Source: Aerococcaceae bacterium DSM 111022
Lineage (GTDB): Bacteria > Bacillota > Bacilli > Lactobacillales > Aerococcaceae
Direction: 5' to 3'
DNA length: 64,000 nt
Assembly (NCBI GenBank): GCA_015863195.1
Contig: JACBXO010000006.1
Span: 180,325-244,324, forward strand
Shown: positions 17,565 through 27,356 of the stretch, piece by piece
Numbering within the stretch: position 1 is the stretch's first letter
Layout: each line of letters begins with the position of its first letter
The notes under the pieces: generated by a model
What the model saw: the letters and a program-made list of their open reading frames with translations, nothing else
Database searches by the model: none
What the model was told of the DNA's origin: nothing
Position numbers and translations under genes: made by a program

Positions 17565-19398
17565 CGGTATCATCCTCATCGAATGCGCCGCGGTCTTCTA
17601 ATATTTGCATAAATTCTTGTCCGGTGATTGTTTCTTCAGTAAATAAATATTCTGAAATAGCGACTAAGTGATTTTGGTTTTCAAGTAGGAGTGTTTTCGC
17701 TTTATCATATTGTTGATTAATGAGTTCGACGACTGCTTGGTCAATGCGCGTTCTGGTTTCAGGCGAGACTGAACTTGATGTTTCGTCTCCTAGATATTGT
17801 GCGTTTCGTGATTCCATTTGTACCATTCCGAACTCTTCGTCCATTCCGTATTGTGTAATCATGCTACGAGCAATTTTTGTCATTTGTTCGATATCGTTTG
17901 AAGCGCCGGTTGTAATTGATCCAAAGGTAATGTCTTCTGCTGCACGTCCTCCAGCATAAACTGCTAATTTATCAAGTAATTCTTCTTTAGAAAGTAAATT
18001 ATTATTATCTTCCGATACTTGAAGTGTATAGCCTAATGCTCCTGATGTTCTTGGTATAATGGTAATTTTTTCGACCGGTGCTGAGTGTGATTGAAGTGCA
18101 GCTACTAAAGCATGCCCTACTTCGTGGTAAGAAACGATGCGTTTTTCATGTTCAGAAAGAATCGCATTTTTCTTCTCTGCTCCAGCAATTACTACTTCGA
18201 TTGCTTCTTGGAAGTCTTCTTGTGTTGCTTCCTGACGTCCCATTCGAACAGCTCTTAATGCTGCTTCGTTAACGATGTTGGCTAAATCGGCACCTGAAGC
18301 ACCTGATGCCATACGGGCAATTTTGTTGAAATCAACATTGGGATTATGTTTCACTTTTTTGGCATGAACTTTTAAAATCTCTTCACGCCCAACTAAATCT
18401 GGTAATTCAACTTGAACTTGGCGGTCGAAACGCCCAGGACGAAGTAATGCTGGGTCTAATGATTCCGGTTGGTTTGTTGCTGCTAAGATTAATACACCTG
18501 GGTTATCTTCGAAACCATTCATCTCTGTTAATAATTGATTCAATGTTTGTTCACGCTCATCGTTACCAATGGTTTTCCCAGAACGTTTCTTACCAATGGC
18601 ATCAATTTCATCAATAAAGATAATACAGGGTGCTTTTTCTTTGGCTTGTTTAAACAAATCACGAACTCGTGCAGCACCCGCACCCGCAAACATCTCAACG
18701 AATTCTGAACCAGAAATTGAGAAGAATGGCACTTCCGCTTCACCAGCAACAGCTTTAGCTAGCATCGTTTTACCAGTTCCTGGAGGTCCAACTAGTAAAA
18801 CACCTGTTGGCATCTTAGCTCCAACCTCTGTATATTTATCTGGTTCATGTAAGAAGTCAACCACTTCTTCTAAGCTTTCTTTCGCCTCATCTTGACCCCT
18901 TACATCATTAAATGTAATGCCTTCTGTCGACTGGTCATAAATTTTGGCATTCGTTTTACCCATATTGAAATTCATCGAGTTCCCACCGCCCGCTTTCATT
19001 AGGCGCTTTTGCATGAAATTCCCAAGTGCCATAAAAATTCCTATCGGAAGTATCCATGTCATTAAGAAACTTAGTAGTGGTGACATCTGTTCGCGGATTT
19101 CTCCCGAAAACTCTACATCTGCTTGTAAAAGTCGTTCAGTTAACATCACATCTTCAACCATACCAACGCGGTAAACTTGCTCCCCCGTTGTAAAGATAAT
19201 TTGATTTTCTGTTTCATTGATTTGGACTTGCTCTACTTGATCTTCCGTCACCATTTCCGTAAATGTAGCATAATCCACTTGGTGAACCTGACGATTTTCG
19301 ATAAAAGGCATCACAATTAAGTTGAAACCTAATATAATCACCAACACAATCCCATAGTAATACATCAACGACTTACGTTTTTTATTTTCTTCGTTCAT
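17557..19398 (-). CDS. ftsH: FtsH-family membrane AAA+ zinc protease
   Basis: 613 residues. Membrane helices at ~13-33 and ~110-130 flank an extracytoplasmic domain; AAA+ module with Walker A GPPGTGKT (204-211), Walker B IIFIDE (259-264) and second-region RPGRFDRQ; zinc site HEVGH (425-429). Pore-loop region reads [14 protein letters not shown] rather than the usual FVGVGASRVRDLF, and the neighbours are a GT8 gene and a small helical protein rather than tilS-hpt. It may therefore be a second, divergent FtsH. The ATG at 19398 has AAGGA eight bases upstream and overlaps the upstream gene by 17 bp; a TTG at 19422 is less likely. Confidence 0.9.
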   Translation of the reverse strand: MNEENKKRKSLMYYYGIVLVIILGFNLIVMPFIENRQVHQVDYATFTEMVTEDQVEQVQINETENQIIFTTGEQVYRVGMVEDVMLTERLLQADVEFSGEIREQMSPLLSFLMTWILPIGIFMALGNFMQKRLMKAGGGNSMNFNMGKTNAKIYDQSTEGITFNDVRGQDEAKESLEEVVDFLHEPDKYTEVGAKMPTGVLLVGPPGTGKTMLAKAVAGEAEVPFFSISGSEFVEMFAGAGAARVRDLFKQAKEKAPCIIFIDEIDAIGKKRSGKTIGNDEREQTLNQLLTEMNGFEDNPGVLILAATNQPESLDPALLRPGRFDRQVQVELPDLVGREEILKVHAKKVKHNPNVDFNKIARMASGASGADLANIVNEAALRAVRMGRQEATQEDFQEAIEVVIAGAEKKNAILSEHEKRIVSYHEVGHALVAALQSHSAPVEKITIIPRTSGALGYTLQVSEDNNNLLSKEELLDKLAVYAGGRAAEDITFGSITTGASNDIEQMTKIARSMITQYGMDEEFGMVQMESRNAQYLGDETSSSVSPETRTRIDQAVVELINQQYDKAKTLLLENQNHLVAISEYLFTEETITGQEFMQILEDRGAFDEDDTDE

Positions 19399-19654
19399 CC
19401 GACCATTCCTTTCTTTGTTCAATCTCTTTCATACAGTCACTGGCATGAATCTGTAAATTCTCACAAAACTCTTCAGTCATTTCGACATACAACAATAAAG
19501 TTTCTCTATATTCTCGAAAAGTTAAATTTTCTTCCCCTAAAATTTCATCAATAGCCTGAATATAATCCAATTGCGCCTGACTAAAATGTTGCAGTGCTTT
19601 ACTCTTACTATCATTTGCTTGATTATTCAAACGTTTAAAATATTGCTCGCGCAT
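19382..19654 (-). CDS. Small helical protein upstream of ftsH, function unknown
   Basis: 90 residues, charged and predicted all-helical, with no recognised domain, signal peptide or membrane helix. GGAGGT lies eight bases before the ATG at 19654. It overlaps ftsH by 17 bp and ends in the same strand, so the pair is probably co-expressed; an accessory or adaptor role for this FtsH would fit but is only inference. It lies next to the terminator that bounds the repeat array. Confidence 0.7.
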   Translation of the reverse strand: MREQYFKRLNNQANDSKSKALQHFSQAQLDYIQAIDEILGEENLTFREYRETLLLYVEMTEEFCENLQIHASDCMKEIEQRKEWSDERRK

Positions 19655-19750
19655 CTTTAACTACCTCCGATATATGTATTATCTAATAATCAAAGATTCA
19701 TTTGAATTCCCAATGTCTGACATTTGTCTTTACAATTTGCAGGAAATGTA

Positions 19751-19775
19751 AAAAAGCCGCCGATTGGCAGCTATC
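19751..19775 (-). terminator. Leftward terminator between repeat array and the ftsH unit
   Basis: Minus strand GCTGCC-AATC-GGCGGC (one G-T pair) followed by TTTTTT. No gene precedes it on this strand before the array, so it would stop transcription leaving the array leftward. Confidence 0.7.
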
Positions 19776-19814
19776 ATATATTCTATTGTGAATAACGATT
19801 ATGGGATTTTGTGT

Positions 19815-20466
19815 AGATGTTATAAGAATTTGGATTTCATATGACTTCTCGCAGTTTTTTGCATAGTTATTATACGTTCGTATAACTTCTCAAGTTTGGA
19901 CAGGCAGTTATTATACGAATCTAGGATTTCATATAACTTCTCCTGATTTTTCGCATAGTTATTATACGTTCGTATAACTTCTCAAGTTTGAACAAGCAGT
20001 TATTATACGAATCTAGGATTTCATATAACTTCTCCTAATTTTTCGCATAGTTATTATACGTTCGTATAACTTCTCAAGTTTGTACAGGCAGTTATTATAC
20101 GAATCTAGGATTTCATATAACTTCTCCTGATTTTTCGCATAGTTATTATACGTTTGTATAACTTCTCAAGTTTGGACAGACAGTTATTATACGAATCTGG
20201 GGTTTCATATAACTTCTCCCAGTTTTTTGCATAGTTATTATACGTTCGTATAACTTCTCAAGTTTGGACAGACAGTTATTATACGAATCTAGAATTTCAT
20301 ATAACTTCTCGCGGTTTTTCGGTCAGTTATTATACGTTCGTATAACTTCTCAAGTTTGAACAAGCAGTTATTATACGAATCTAGGATTTCATATAACTTC
20401 TCCTGATTTTTCGCATAGTTATTATACGTTCGTATAACTTCTCAAGTTTGGACCCCCAGTTGTTAT
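19815..20466. repeat. Tandem array of 92-bp palindromic units
   Basis: Seven A elements start at 19865, 19957, 20049, 20141, 20233, 20325 and 20417, exactly 92 bp apart. Each contains the palindrome TTATACG-TT-CGTATAA, followed by CTTCTCAAGTTTG. Between them lie six B elements (19906, 19998, 20090, 20182, 20274, 20366), which share AGTTATTATACG and ATAACTTCTC but have a wider, imperfect palindrome. A degenerate B copy precedes the first A (19815-19864) and the array fades after 20457. Sub-element lengths are 41 and 51 bp. No ORF fits. Spacers are as conserved as the repeats, so this is not a CRISPR array. Function unknown. Confidence 0.95.
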
Positions 20467-20506
20467 CTACTCTCTACCAACCATTACAAACTGTGGAATT
20501 AAAAAG

Positions 20507-20540
20507 GAGGAGTCGCAAGCGACTCCCGCCTTTATTTTAA
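20507..20540. terminator. Strong hairpin at the right end of the repeat array
   Basis: GGAGTCGC pairs with GCGACTCC around AA (extended by AAAGG/CCTTT), with T-rich sequence on the plus strand and CTTTTTAATT on the minus strand, so it could act in either direction. Confidence 0.65.
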
Positions 20541-20622
20541 TGTACTTTTAGGCCAAAGCCTAAAAGTTACCTCTTTCAACTTCCAACAAAAATAAACCAA
20601 CTGCAATCTTTTTATATTTCCC

Positions 20623-20650
20623 AAAATAAAAAGACTGCCAGTCGGCAGCC
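20623..20650 (-). terminator. Terminator of the TetR gene
   Basis: Minus strand CTGCC-GACT-GGCAG followed by TCTTTTTATTTT, ten bases past the stop codon. Confidence 0.85.
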
Positions 20651-20659
20651 CTGATAATA

Positions 20660-21208
20660 TTACTTATTTGATTTTGGTGGACGAATATCTGATTGCATCA
20701 AATCAATAATTTGTTTGGCTAATTTATGCGCATCAAAATTTGGCTTCTTCATCTCCTCAACCAAAACTCCCACAATCCCATATGTTGTATAATTAACCAA
20801 TAACTCAATCTGACTCAAAGGCAAAACAATTTCATCACTCTTACTTTGGACATTGGAAATAATTAATTGCCGAACAGCTTTCACTAGAATCTCTTCCATT
20901 TCAAGCCGACGATCAGAATCTAAAAGCCGATTAACAATTTGACGGAAATGATAAATATGTTCGATAAAATTTTGTAAAGACTCAACTGAATAATTCATCT
21001 TCAAACTTTTGGAAACAGCTTGCTCAACCCGTTCCTTAGCAACCCATTCAATCACCGCATTAATATCCTCAAAGTGATAATAAAAAGCCTGACGTGAAAT
21101 ATCACACGCCTTAACTAATTCAGTAATAGTAATCTTATCCATTGGTTTAGTTTCTGCCAATTTAAAATACGTCTCCGCAATTAAATGTTTTGTCGACCCC
21201 TTAGCCAT
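20660..21208 (-). CDS. TetR/AcrR-family transcriptional regulator
   Basis: 182 residues. The N-terminal DNA-binding domain has the TetR helix-turn-helix ITITELVKACDISRQAFYYHF (about residues 27-47, read in two parts). The C-terminal ligand domain (~80-175) resembles the DhaS-like TetR_C group. AAGGAG is eight bases before the ATG. It is a single-gene unit with its own terminator, between the palindromic array and the purine operon. Palindromes such as TTATACG-TT-CGTATAA are the kind of site TetR proteins bind, so the nearby array could hold its operators; this is untested inference. Confidence 0.88.
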   Translation of the reverse strand: MAKGSTKHLIAETYFKLAETKPMDKITITELVKACDISRQAFYYHFEDINAVIEWVAKERVEQAVSKSLKMNYSVESLQNFIEHIYHFRQIVNRLLDSDRRLEMEEILVKAVRQLIISNVQSKSDEIVLPLSQIELLVNYTTYGIVGVLVEEMKKPNFDAHKLAKQIIDLMQSDIRPPKSNK

Positions 21209-21269
21209 ACTCCCAACTCCTTCGTCTCCCTATTTTATCATGAGTATTCGTTATTAACCAATCAAAATA

Positions 21270-21304
21270 AAAATGCCGAAACTCCATTAAAGAATTTCGG
21301 CAAA
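21270..21304 (-). terminator. Terminator of the purine operon
   Basis: Minus strand TGCCGAAA...TTTCGGCA (TGCCGAAA arms) followed by a T-rich run; it lies just beyond the fhs stop. Confidence 0.85.
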
Positions 21305-21309
21305 ATAAT

Positions 21310-22986
21310 TTATGATAAACCAACAATCGTGCCATCTTCGTCAATATCCATACCATTTGCGGCAGGGACTTTGGGAAGACCTGGCATAGTCATAATGTTT
21401 CCTGTCAAGGCAACAATAAAGCCAGCACCCGCTGAGACAACTAAGTCACGTACTGTGACATCAAAGTCTTCAGGAGCATTCAATAGTTTGGCATTGTCTG
21501 AGAATGAATATTGTGTTTTGGCAACACAGATTGGTAAATTACCATATCCTAACTCAGTTAATTGGCGCGCTTGACGGCGCGCTTTTGGTGTTAGGACAGC
21601 GTTGTTTCCGCCATAAACATTTTTAACAATATTATTTAATTTATCTTGAATAGAATCTTCTAAATCATAGGCAAATGTTAATTCTGACTCTTTCTCTGCT
21701 GCTTCAACCACTTTTTCCGCTAAATCAGTCATTCCTTTACCGCCTTTTGAAAATCCATCGGCTAGAGATACTTCTACGCCTAATTCATTCATTGCTTCGA
21801 TGATGACTTGAATTTCTGCGTCTGTATCGGTTGGGAATTTGTTGATGGCAACAACGGCTGGTTTGCTGTAAGTGTCTGTGACATTGAATAAATGGCGTTT
21901 TAAATTATCTAAACCAGCTTTAAGGGCTTCAACATTTTCTGTTCCTAAATCAGTTTTAGCCACGCCACCATGCATTTTTAGAGCGCGAATGGTTGCGACC
22001 ACAACAACTGCATCTGGTTGGATGCCAGCCATACGCGATTTAATATCTAAAAATTTCTCAGCACCTAAGTCTGCTCCAAAGCCCGCTTCGGTTACAGTAT
22101 AATCAGCTAGTTTCATGGCTGTTTTTGTGGCAATCACTGAGTTACAACCATGAGCAATATTAGCAAATGGTCCACCATGAATAATTGCAGGTGTTTTTTC
22201 TAAAGTTTGAACTAAGTTTGGCATAATTGCGTCTTTAAGTAAAATCGCTAGTGAGCCTACAATTTCCAAGTCTGCTACGGTTACAGGTTCACCTGAATTG
22301 TTGTAACCAACAATCATACGGCCGAGGCGAACTTTTAAATCAGAAATATCTTCAGCGAGACATAAAACAGCCATAATTTCTGAAGCAACCGTGATTTGGA
22401 AGCCATCTTCACGAGGATAGCCGTCAGATTTAGCACCTAAACCAGAAACGATATTACGAAGTTGGCGGTCATTCATATCAACCGCACGTTTCCAAGTGAT
22501 CGAACGTAAGTCAACATCTAAATCATTACCTTGATGGATATGATTATCTAAAGCTGCTGCTACTAAGTTATTCGCTGCAGAAATTGCGTGAAAGTCTCCG
22601 GTAAAATGTAAGTTAATATCTTCCATAGGGACTACTTGAGCGTAGCCACCACCCGCTGCGCCACCTTTAACTCCAAAGACAGGACCGAGTGATGGTTCGC
22701 GGAGTGCGACAATCACATTTTTTCCAATTTCTTTTAAACCATCTGCTAAACCAACGGATGTCGTTGTTTTTCCTTCTCCTGCTGGTGTGGGTGAAATGGC
22801 TGTAACTAAAATTAATTTTCCATTTTCGCGCTCTTGTAAATCTTCAATATTATTCACGATGATTTTAGCCTTATCATGGCCGTATGGTGATAATTGATGA
22901 TTTTCTAAACCAATTAATGCGGCAATTTCTTGAATCGGTGCTGTTTTTACACTACGTGCAATTTCAATATCTGTTAAATGTGACAT
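21310..22986 (-). CDS. fhs: Formate-tetrahydrofolate ligase
   Basis: 558 residues. Makes 10-formyl-THF from formate, THF and ATP. P-loop region [19 protein letters not shown] (~66-84) and the conserved [20 protein letters not shown] (~100-119) are present. The ATG at 22986 has GAGGG seven bases upstream; upstream in-frame codons overlap the purD end. Last gene of the purine operon, where it supplies the formyl donor for the PurN and PurH reactions, so one-carbon units would come from formate. Confidence 0.95.
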   Translation of the reverse strand: MSHLTDIEIARSVKTAPIQEIAALIGLENHQLSPYGHDKAKIIVNNIEDLQERENGKLILVTAISPTPAGEGKTTTSVGLADGLKEIGKNVIVALREPSLGPVFGVKGGAAGGGYAQVVPMEDINLHFTGDFHAISAANNLVAAALDNHIHQGNDLDVDLRSITWKRAVDMNDRQLRNIVSGLGAKSDGYPREDGFQITVASEIMAVLCLAEDISDLKVRLGRMIVGYNNSGEPVTVADLEIVGSLAILLKDAIMPNLVQTLEKTPAIIHGGPFANIAHGCNSVIATKTAMKLADYTVTEAGFGADLGAEKFLDIKSRMAGIQPDAVVVVATIRALKMHGGVAKTDLGTENVEALKAGLDNLKRHLFNVTDTYSKPAVVAINKFPTDTDAEIQVIIEAMNELGVEVSLADGFSKGGKGMTDLAEKVVEAAEKESELTFAYDLEDSIQDKLNNIVKNVYGGNNAVLTPKARRQARQLTELGYGNLPICVAKTQYSFSDNAKLLNAPEDFDVTVRDLVVSAGAGFIVALTGNIMTMPGLPKVPAANGMDIDEDGTIVGLS

Positions 22987-22999
22987 AAAAATCCCTCTT

Positions 23000-24244
23000 T
23001 CACTTCGCAATATCTGTACGATAAGTTAAATTATCTGATTCGATGCGCCCCACCAAATTATAAGCTAACAATCTGGCGTCCTCTTTTGTTTTACCCAATC
23101 CTACTGCCGTTAAAACACGCCCAGCGGCATTAACTACAGAGTCATCGTCAAATGCAGTACCATTATGGAATAAAAGTGTTCCGGTTGGTTTTTGAGCTGG
23201 TAATTTAATAGTATGCCCTTTTTCAAAGGCTTCTGGATAACCTTTAGATGTTAGTATAACACCAACTGCTTGTTCATTCGACCAAATTAAATCTTCATCA
23301 ACTAATGTATCGTCGATTGCTTTATTTAATATGTCAAATAAATCAGATTCTAAGCGCGGCATCAGAACTTCTGTTTCTGGGTCACCAAAGCGTACATTAA
23401 ATTCTAACACATATGGCACATCATTTTGAACAATATAGCCAATAAATAAAATACCAGTGAAGTCATAACCATCTTCAATTAACCCTTTTTCAATCATTTC
23501 ATTAATTGCTTTAATCTCTTTTTGAACATGATTTTCAACCGGAACAGGAGAATAGCATCCCACACCACCAGTGTTTAGTCCTTTATCTCCGTCTAGTGCT
23601 CTCTTATAATCACGCGCAAAATCAAGGGGAATGACTCGGTTATGAGATACAATACATAGAAGTGATAATTCTGGCCCATCTAAAAACTCTTCGATAACTA
23701 CCGTTGATCCAGCATCCCCAAATTGTGCTTGGTTCATCATCACATCAAGTGTCGCGGTTGCATGTTCATAGTTTTCAGCAATCACAACGCCTTTACCTAA
23801 TGCCAGTCCATCTGCTTTAATAACTATCGGATAAGATACCTCATCTAATCCCGCTAATGCAGAATCGTAGTCAGTATAAGTATTGTAAGCAGCTGTTGGT
23901 ATATTGTGGCGCTTTAAAAAATTTTTAGTGAAATCTTTTGATGATTCAAATTTCGAGCATTCGGTGTTGGGACCGAATATTCTTAAGCCTTCTTTTTCAA
24001 ACGCTTCAACAATACCATCACATAATGGGTCCTCAGGACCAACAATTGTTAGTCCAATTTCTTCAGATTTTGCAAACTCGACTAATTGATCAATTTCAGT
24101 CACATTAATTGCGACATTAGTTCCTAGAAAACTCGTTCCAGCATTCCCTGGTGCAAAATATAATTCGTGGACTTTTGTTGATTGGTCTAATTTCCAACCT
24201 AACGCATGTTCACGGCCACCAGAACCAATAATTAACACCTTCAT
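23000..24244 (-). CDS. purD: Phosphoribosylamine-glycine ligase
   Basis: GAR synthetase, 414 residues, ATP-grasp fold. N-terminal [22 protein letters not shown]-binding loop [14 protein letters not shown] (143-156) and the metal-binding [13 protein letters not shown] (281-293) are all intact. The ATG at 24244 has AGGAGG six bases upstream; the longer in-frame extension into purH is not conserved. It uses the phosphoribosylamine made by PurF, so its intactness shows the pathway is expected to run. Confidence 0.96.
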   Translation of the reverse strand: MKVLIIGSGGREHALGWKLDQSTKVHELYFAPGNAGTSFLGTNVAINVTEIDQLVEFAKSEEIGLTIVGPEDPLCDGIVEAFEKEGLRIFGPNTECSKFESSKDFTKNFLKRHNIPTAAYNTYTDYDSALAGLDEVSYPIVIKADGLALGKGVVIAENYEHATATLDVMMNQAQFGDAGSTVVIEEFLDGPELSLLCIVSHNRVIPLDFARDYKRALDGDKGLNTGGVGCYSPVPVENHVQKEIKAINEMIEKGLIEDGYDFTGILFIGYIVQNDVPYVLEFNVRFGDPETEVLMPRLESDLFDILNKAIDDTLVDEDLIWSNEQAVGVILTSKGYPEAFEKGHTIKLPAQKPTGTLLFHNGTAFDDDSVVNAAGRVLTAVGLGKTKEDARLLAYNLVGRIESDNLTYRTDIAK

Positions 24245-24257
24245 CGGTTTCCTCCTA

Positions 24258-25769
24258 TTAGTGTTTAAAGTGACGCATTCCGGTAAATAGTACAGAAATA
24301 TCTTTTTCGTTGGCTGTTTCAATAACCTCAGGGTCTTTGACTGAACCACCTGGTTGGATAATTGCTTTAATCCCGTATTCAGCGAGCGTATCAATTGTAT
24401 CTTTAAAGAAGAAAGCATCTGAGGCAACAACTGCTCCATTTAAGTCAAATTCAGAACGTTCTAATGCTTTTTCTAAAGCCCAAACACGTTTTACTTCACC
24501 ATGTCCTAATCCATAAGTCATACCATCTTTAGCTACAACCATCGCATTTGATGCGATATGTTTGACTACTTTCCAAGCAAAATCTAAATCGATTTTTTCT
24601 TGTTCTGAAACTTCACGCGTCGTTTTCAGTTCAACGTCCCCTTTGTATAATTCTAAGTCGACATTTTGAACTAAAGCACCATTGACTGTTTCGCGAATCA
24701 TCATCGGAGCGCGTTCTGCTTCCATTAAATTATCCATTTCTAAAAGACGGATATTTTTCTTTTTCGTTAAAATTTCTAATGCATCCTCGTCAAATGACGG
24801 TGCAGCAATTATTTCTAAGAAGATTTGTGATAATTTTTCGGCTGTTTCTTTATCGACAGGTCGGTTAAGACCAATAATTCCACCAAAAATTGACTCTGGA
24901 TCACATTCATACGCTTTTTGATAGGCTTCAGCAATTGTATCACCAATCGCTACACCACAAGGATTCGCATGTTTAACAGCTACAGCTGCTGGCACCTCAA
25001 ATTCTTTTACTAATTCAATACATGCTTTTAAGTCATTCATATTATTATATGAAATTTGTTTACCATGTAATTGTTTAAATTCATAAGTTGGGTCGGACTC
25101 AACATATAACGCGGCTTTTTGATGAGGGTTTTCACCATAACGTAATTCTTCCCCAAAACGGTAGCCTTTGGTTAAGTATTCAGGGAAATCAACCCCATTT
25201 AATTGATTAAAATAAGCGGCAATTTGCGCATCATAATAAGCCGTTAAACCAAATGCTTTACCTGCTAATTGTTGACGTGTTTCTAAAGAAACTTCATCTG
25301 CTTTTAATTCAGTAAGAATCCAATCATAATCTTTAGGTTCCGTTACAATAATCACATCTTGATAGTTTTTACATGCAGCACGAATCATTGAAGGTCCACC
25401 GATGTCGATTTTTTCAATAATTTCTGAATGCGTCGCTTCCGAATTTTTTACCGTTTCTTCAAAAGGATATAATGTATTAACAATCATATCAATCCCTTTA
25501 ATACCATGAGTATCAATCGTTTCTTGATGACTCAAATTATCACGGCGATATAAAATACCACCATGTACATTAGGATGCAAAGTTTTTACACGGCCATCTA
25601 ACATATCCGGAAAACCAGTTACTTCCTCAACATCTAAGACATTAATACCCGCGTCTTCAAGTGTTTTATAAGTACCGCCAGTTGAAATTATTTCCCAACC
25701 TAATTCCACTAATTCTTTCGCAAATTCAACGATGCCTGTTTTATCATATACTGAAATAAGTGCGCGCAA
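24258..25769 (-). CDS. purH: Bifunctional AICAR transformylase / IMP cyclohydrolase
   Basis: 503 residues. The N-terminal cyclohydrolase domain (~1-195) has STGGT (29-33) and DGRVKTLHP (58-66); the C-terminal transformylase has the catalytic Lys-His 266-267 (AVKHANPCG) and DAFFFKD near 440. It catalyses the last two steps to IMP using 10-formyl-THF. The start is TTG at 25769, directly after the purN stop (TAATTG), with AGGAGA seven bases upstream. The protein opens RALISVYDKTG, as the family does. Confidence 0.95.
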   Translation of the reverse strand: MRALISVYDKTGIVEFAKELVELGWEIISTGGTYKTLEDAGINVLDVEEVTGFPDMLDGRVKTLHPNVHGGILYRRDNLSHQETIDTHGIKGIDMIVNTLYPFEETVKNSEATHSEIIEKIDIGGPSMIRAACKNYQDVIIVTEPKDYDWILTELKADEVSLETRQQLAGKAFGLTAYYDAQIAAYFNQLNGVDFPEYLTKGYRFGEELRYGENPHQKAALYVESDPTYEFKQLHGKQISYNNMNDLKACIELVKEFEVPAAVAVKHANPCGVAIGDTIAEAYQKAYECDPESIFGGIIGLNRPVDKETAEKLSQIFLEIIAAPSFDEDALEILTKKKNIRLLEMDNLMEAERAPMMIRETVNGALVQNVDLELYKGDVELKTTREVSEQEKIDLDFAWKVVKHIASNAMVVAKDGMTYGLGHGEVKRVWALEKALERSEFDLNGAVVASDAFFFKDTIDTLAEYGIKAIIQPGGSVKDPEVIETANEKDISVLFTGMRHFKH

Positions 25770-26333
25770 TTAAATCTCTCCTATCATTTGTTCAATTGTT
25801 TCGACAAGTATTTTATGTTCGATTTCTAATACACGTTGTTGTAATGTTTCTGCAGTATCATCAGGATGCACACGAAGACATTCTTGCTTTAAAATACGCC
25901 CTTCATCAAGTGCATCATTGACTATATGTGTCGTTGCTCCTGTAATTTGAACACCCCGTTTAATCACACCTTCATGGACTTTCAGACCGTAATACCCTTT
26001 TCCAGAAAAGGCAGGAATAAGCGAAGGATGAATATTAATTATACGATTAGGATAAGCTTCGATTAAAGTAGGAGTTACCGTTCGTAAATACCCAGCCAAC
26101 ACCAACAATTCTGCTCCAGCTTCTTTAAACGCGTCACGAATTTCTTCGTCATTTCGGGAAATTAAAGTAGTAATGCCATGTTTTTTTCCACGCTCTAACC
26201 CATAAGCTTTTGACGCATTGGAGACGATTAATACAATTTCGGCATTCAATTGCCCGGATTCACAGGCATCAATGATGGCTTGTAAATTAGTGCCTCCTCC
26301 TGAAATCAAAACACCTAACTTTTTTTTGCTCAT
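25770..26333 (-). CDS. purN: Phosphoribosylglycinamide formyltransferase
   Basis: 187 residues. Folate-dependent GAR transformylase with SGGGTNLQAI (11-20), catalytic N100/H102 (IINIHPSLIP) and D143 (ALDEG). The insert GKGYYGLKVHE (111-121) is the form common in Clostridia and Bacteroidetes. It overlaps purM by ATGA, giving tight coupling. The donor 10-formyl-THF would be provided by fhs in the same operon. Confidence 0.95.
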   Translation of the reverse strand: MSKKKLGVLISGGGTNLQAIIDACESGQLNAEIVLIVSNASKAYGLERGKKHGITTLISRNDEEIRDAFKEAGAELLVLAGYLRTVTPTLIEAYPNRIINIHPSLIPAFSGKGYYGLKVHEGVIKRGVQITGATTHIVNDALDEGRILKQECLRVHPDDTAETLQQRVLEIEHKILVETIEQMIGEI

Positions 26334-27355
26334 TTGAATGCGACTCCTTGGTCCATTTCTTCAATCATTCCCATTTCAAAGTAGAGAGCATTGATACTAT
26401 CTAATACATTACGAGCGGTATCAGCTTGACTTGGATCCATTACTAGAACCATCCCTACGCCCATATTAAAAGTACCAAACATTTCGATTAAATCGACATT
26501 ACCCCATTCTTGGAGTTTTCCAAAAATTGGTTGTGTTGGAATCATTGCTGGGTCTACTGTTAAACCAAGTCCCTCAGGTAAAATACGTGGTAGGTTTTCT
26601 TCTAACCCTCCACCGGTAATGTGAGCAATACCTGAAATTTCCACTTCTTTAATTAAAGCTAAAACTTCGTCTGCGTAAATACGTGTTGGGGTTAGTAATG
26701 TCTCACCAATTGTTTCTTCTAAACCGTCCACAGAATCCGTAAATTCTAATCCTTGTTGTTTTAAAATCGCGCGAACTAAAGAAAATCCATTTGAATGGAC
26801 ACCAGAAGAAGGTAAACCTAGGACAATGTCGCCAGCTTTAATTTTTTCACCTGTAATAATCTTGTCACGGTCAACAATTCCGACCGCGAACCCTGCGATA
26901 TCATACTCATCTTCGTCGTACATCCCAGGCATTTCAGCAGTTTCGCCACCGATTAAAGCCATTTGTCCTTGAATGCAGCCTTCCGCTACGCCTTCAACGA
27001 TCGTAGCCATTTTTTCGGGAATATTCTTCCCTGTCGCAATATAATCTAAGAAGAATAGTGGTTTTGCTCCTTGGCATAAAATATCATTGACGCACATTGC
27101 AACCGCGTCGATGCCGATTGTGTTGTGGATATTTAAGCTTTGAGCTAACATCAATTTTGTCCCGACACCATCAGTTCCTGATACTAAGACAGGCTCTTTC
27201 ATGTCTGTTAAATCTGGTTTAAACGCCCCTGCAAAGCCACCTAAGTCATTTAAAACGCCTGGTGTGTGCGTGCGTTTTACCATTTCTTTCATCAGTTCAA
27301 CTTGTTGATAGCCGGCCTCTTTGTTAACACCAGCTGCCTTATAATCTAATGACAT
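26330..27355 (-). CDS. purM: Phosphoribosylformylglycinamidine cyclo-ligase
   Basis: 341 residues. AIR synthetase with LVSGTDGVGTKL near 55-67, the ATP-site GGETAEMPGMY (~150-160) and the HITGGG motif. The ATG at 27355 lies one base after the purF stop, with GAGGAG upstream inside purF. It acts on the FGAM produced by PurL. No anomalies. Confidence 0.96.
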   Translation of the reverse strand: MSLDYKAAGVNKEAGYQQVELMKEMVKRTHTPGVLNDLGGFAGAFKPDLTDMKEPVLVSGTDGVGTKLMLAQSLNIHNTIGIDAVAMCVNDILCQGAKPLFFLDYIATGKNIPEKMATIVEGVAEGCIQGQMALIGGETAEMPGMYDEDEYDIAGFAVGIVDRDKIITGEKIKAGDIVLGLPSSGVHSNGFSLVRAILKQQGLEFTDSVDGLEETIGETLLTPTRIYADEVLALIKEVEISGIAHITGGGLEENLPRILPEGLGLTVDPAMIPTQPIFGKLQEWGNVDLIEMFGTFNMGVGMVLVMDPSQADTARNVLDSINALYFEMGMIEEMDQGVAFK

Positions 27356-27356
27356 C

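Noticed and set aside
19865..20457. loxP-like recombination sites
   Set aside because: Words such as ATAACTTC and GTATA recall loxP, but arm length, spacer and arrangement differ, and no recombinase gene is near.
19815..20466. CRISPR array
   Set aside because: Spacing is regular, but the segments between palindromes are as conserved as the repeats, and no cas genes are present.
24245..24439. N-terminal extension of purD into purH
   Set aside because: Overlaps the purH coding region in another frame; [14 protein letters not shown] at 24244 is the conserved family start.
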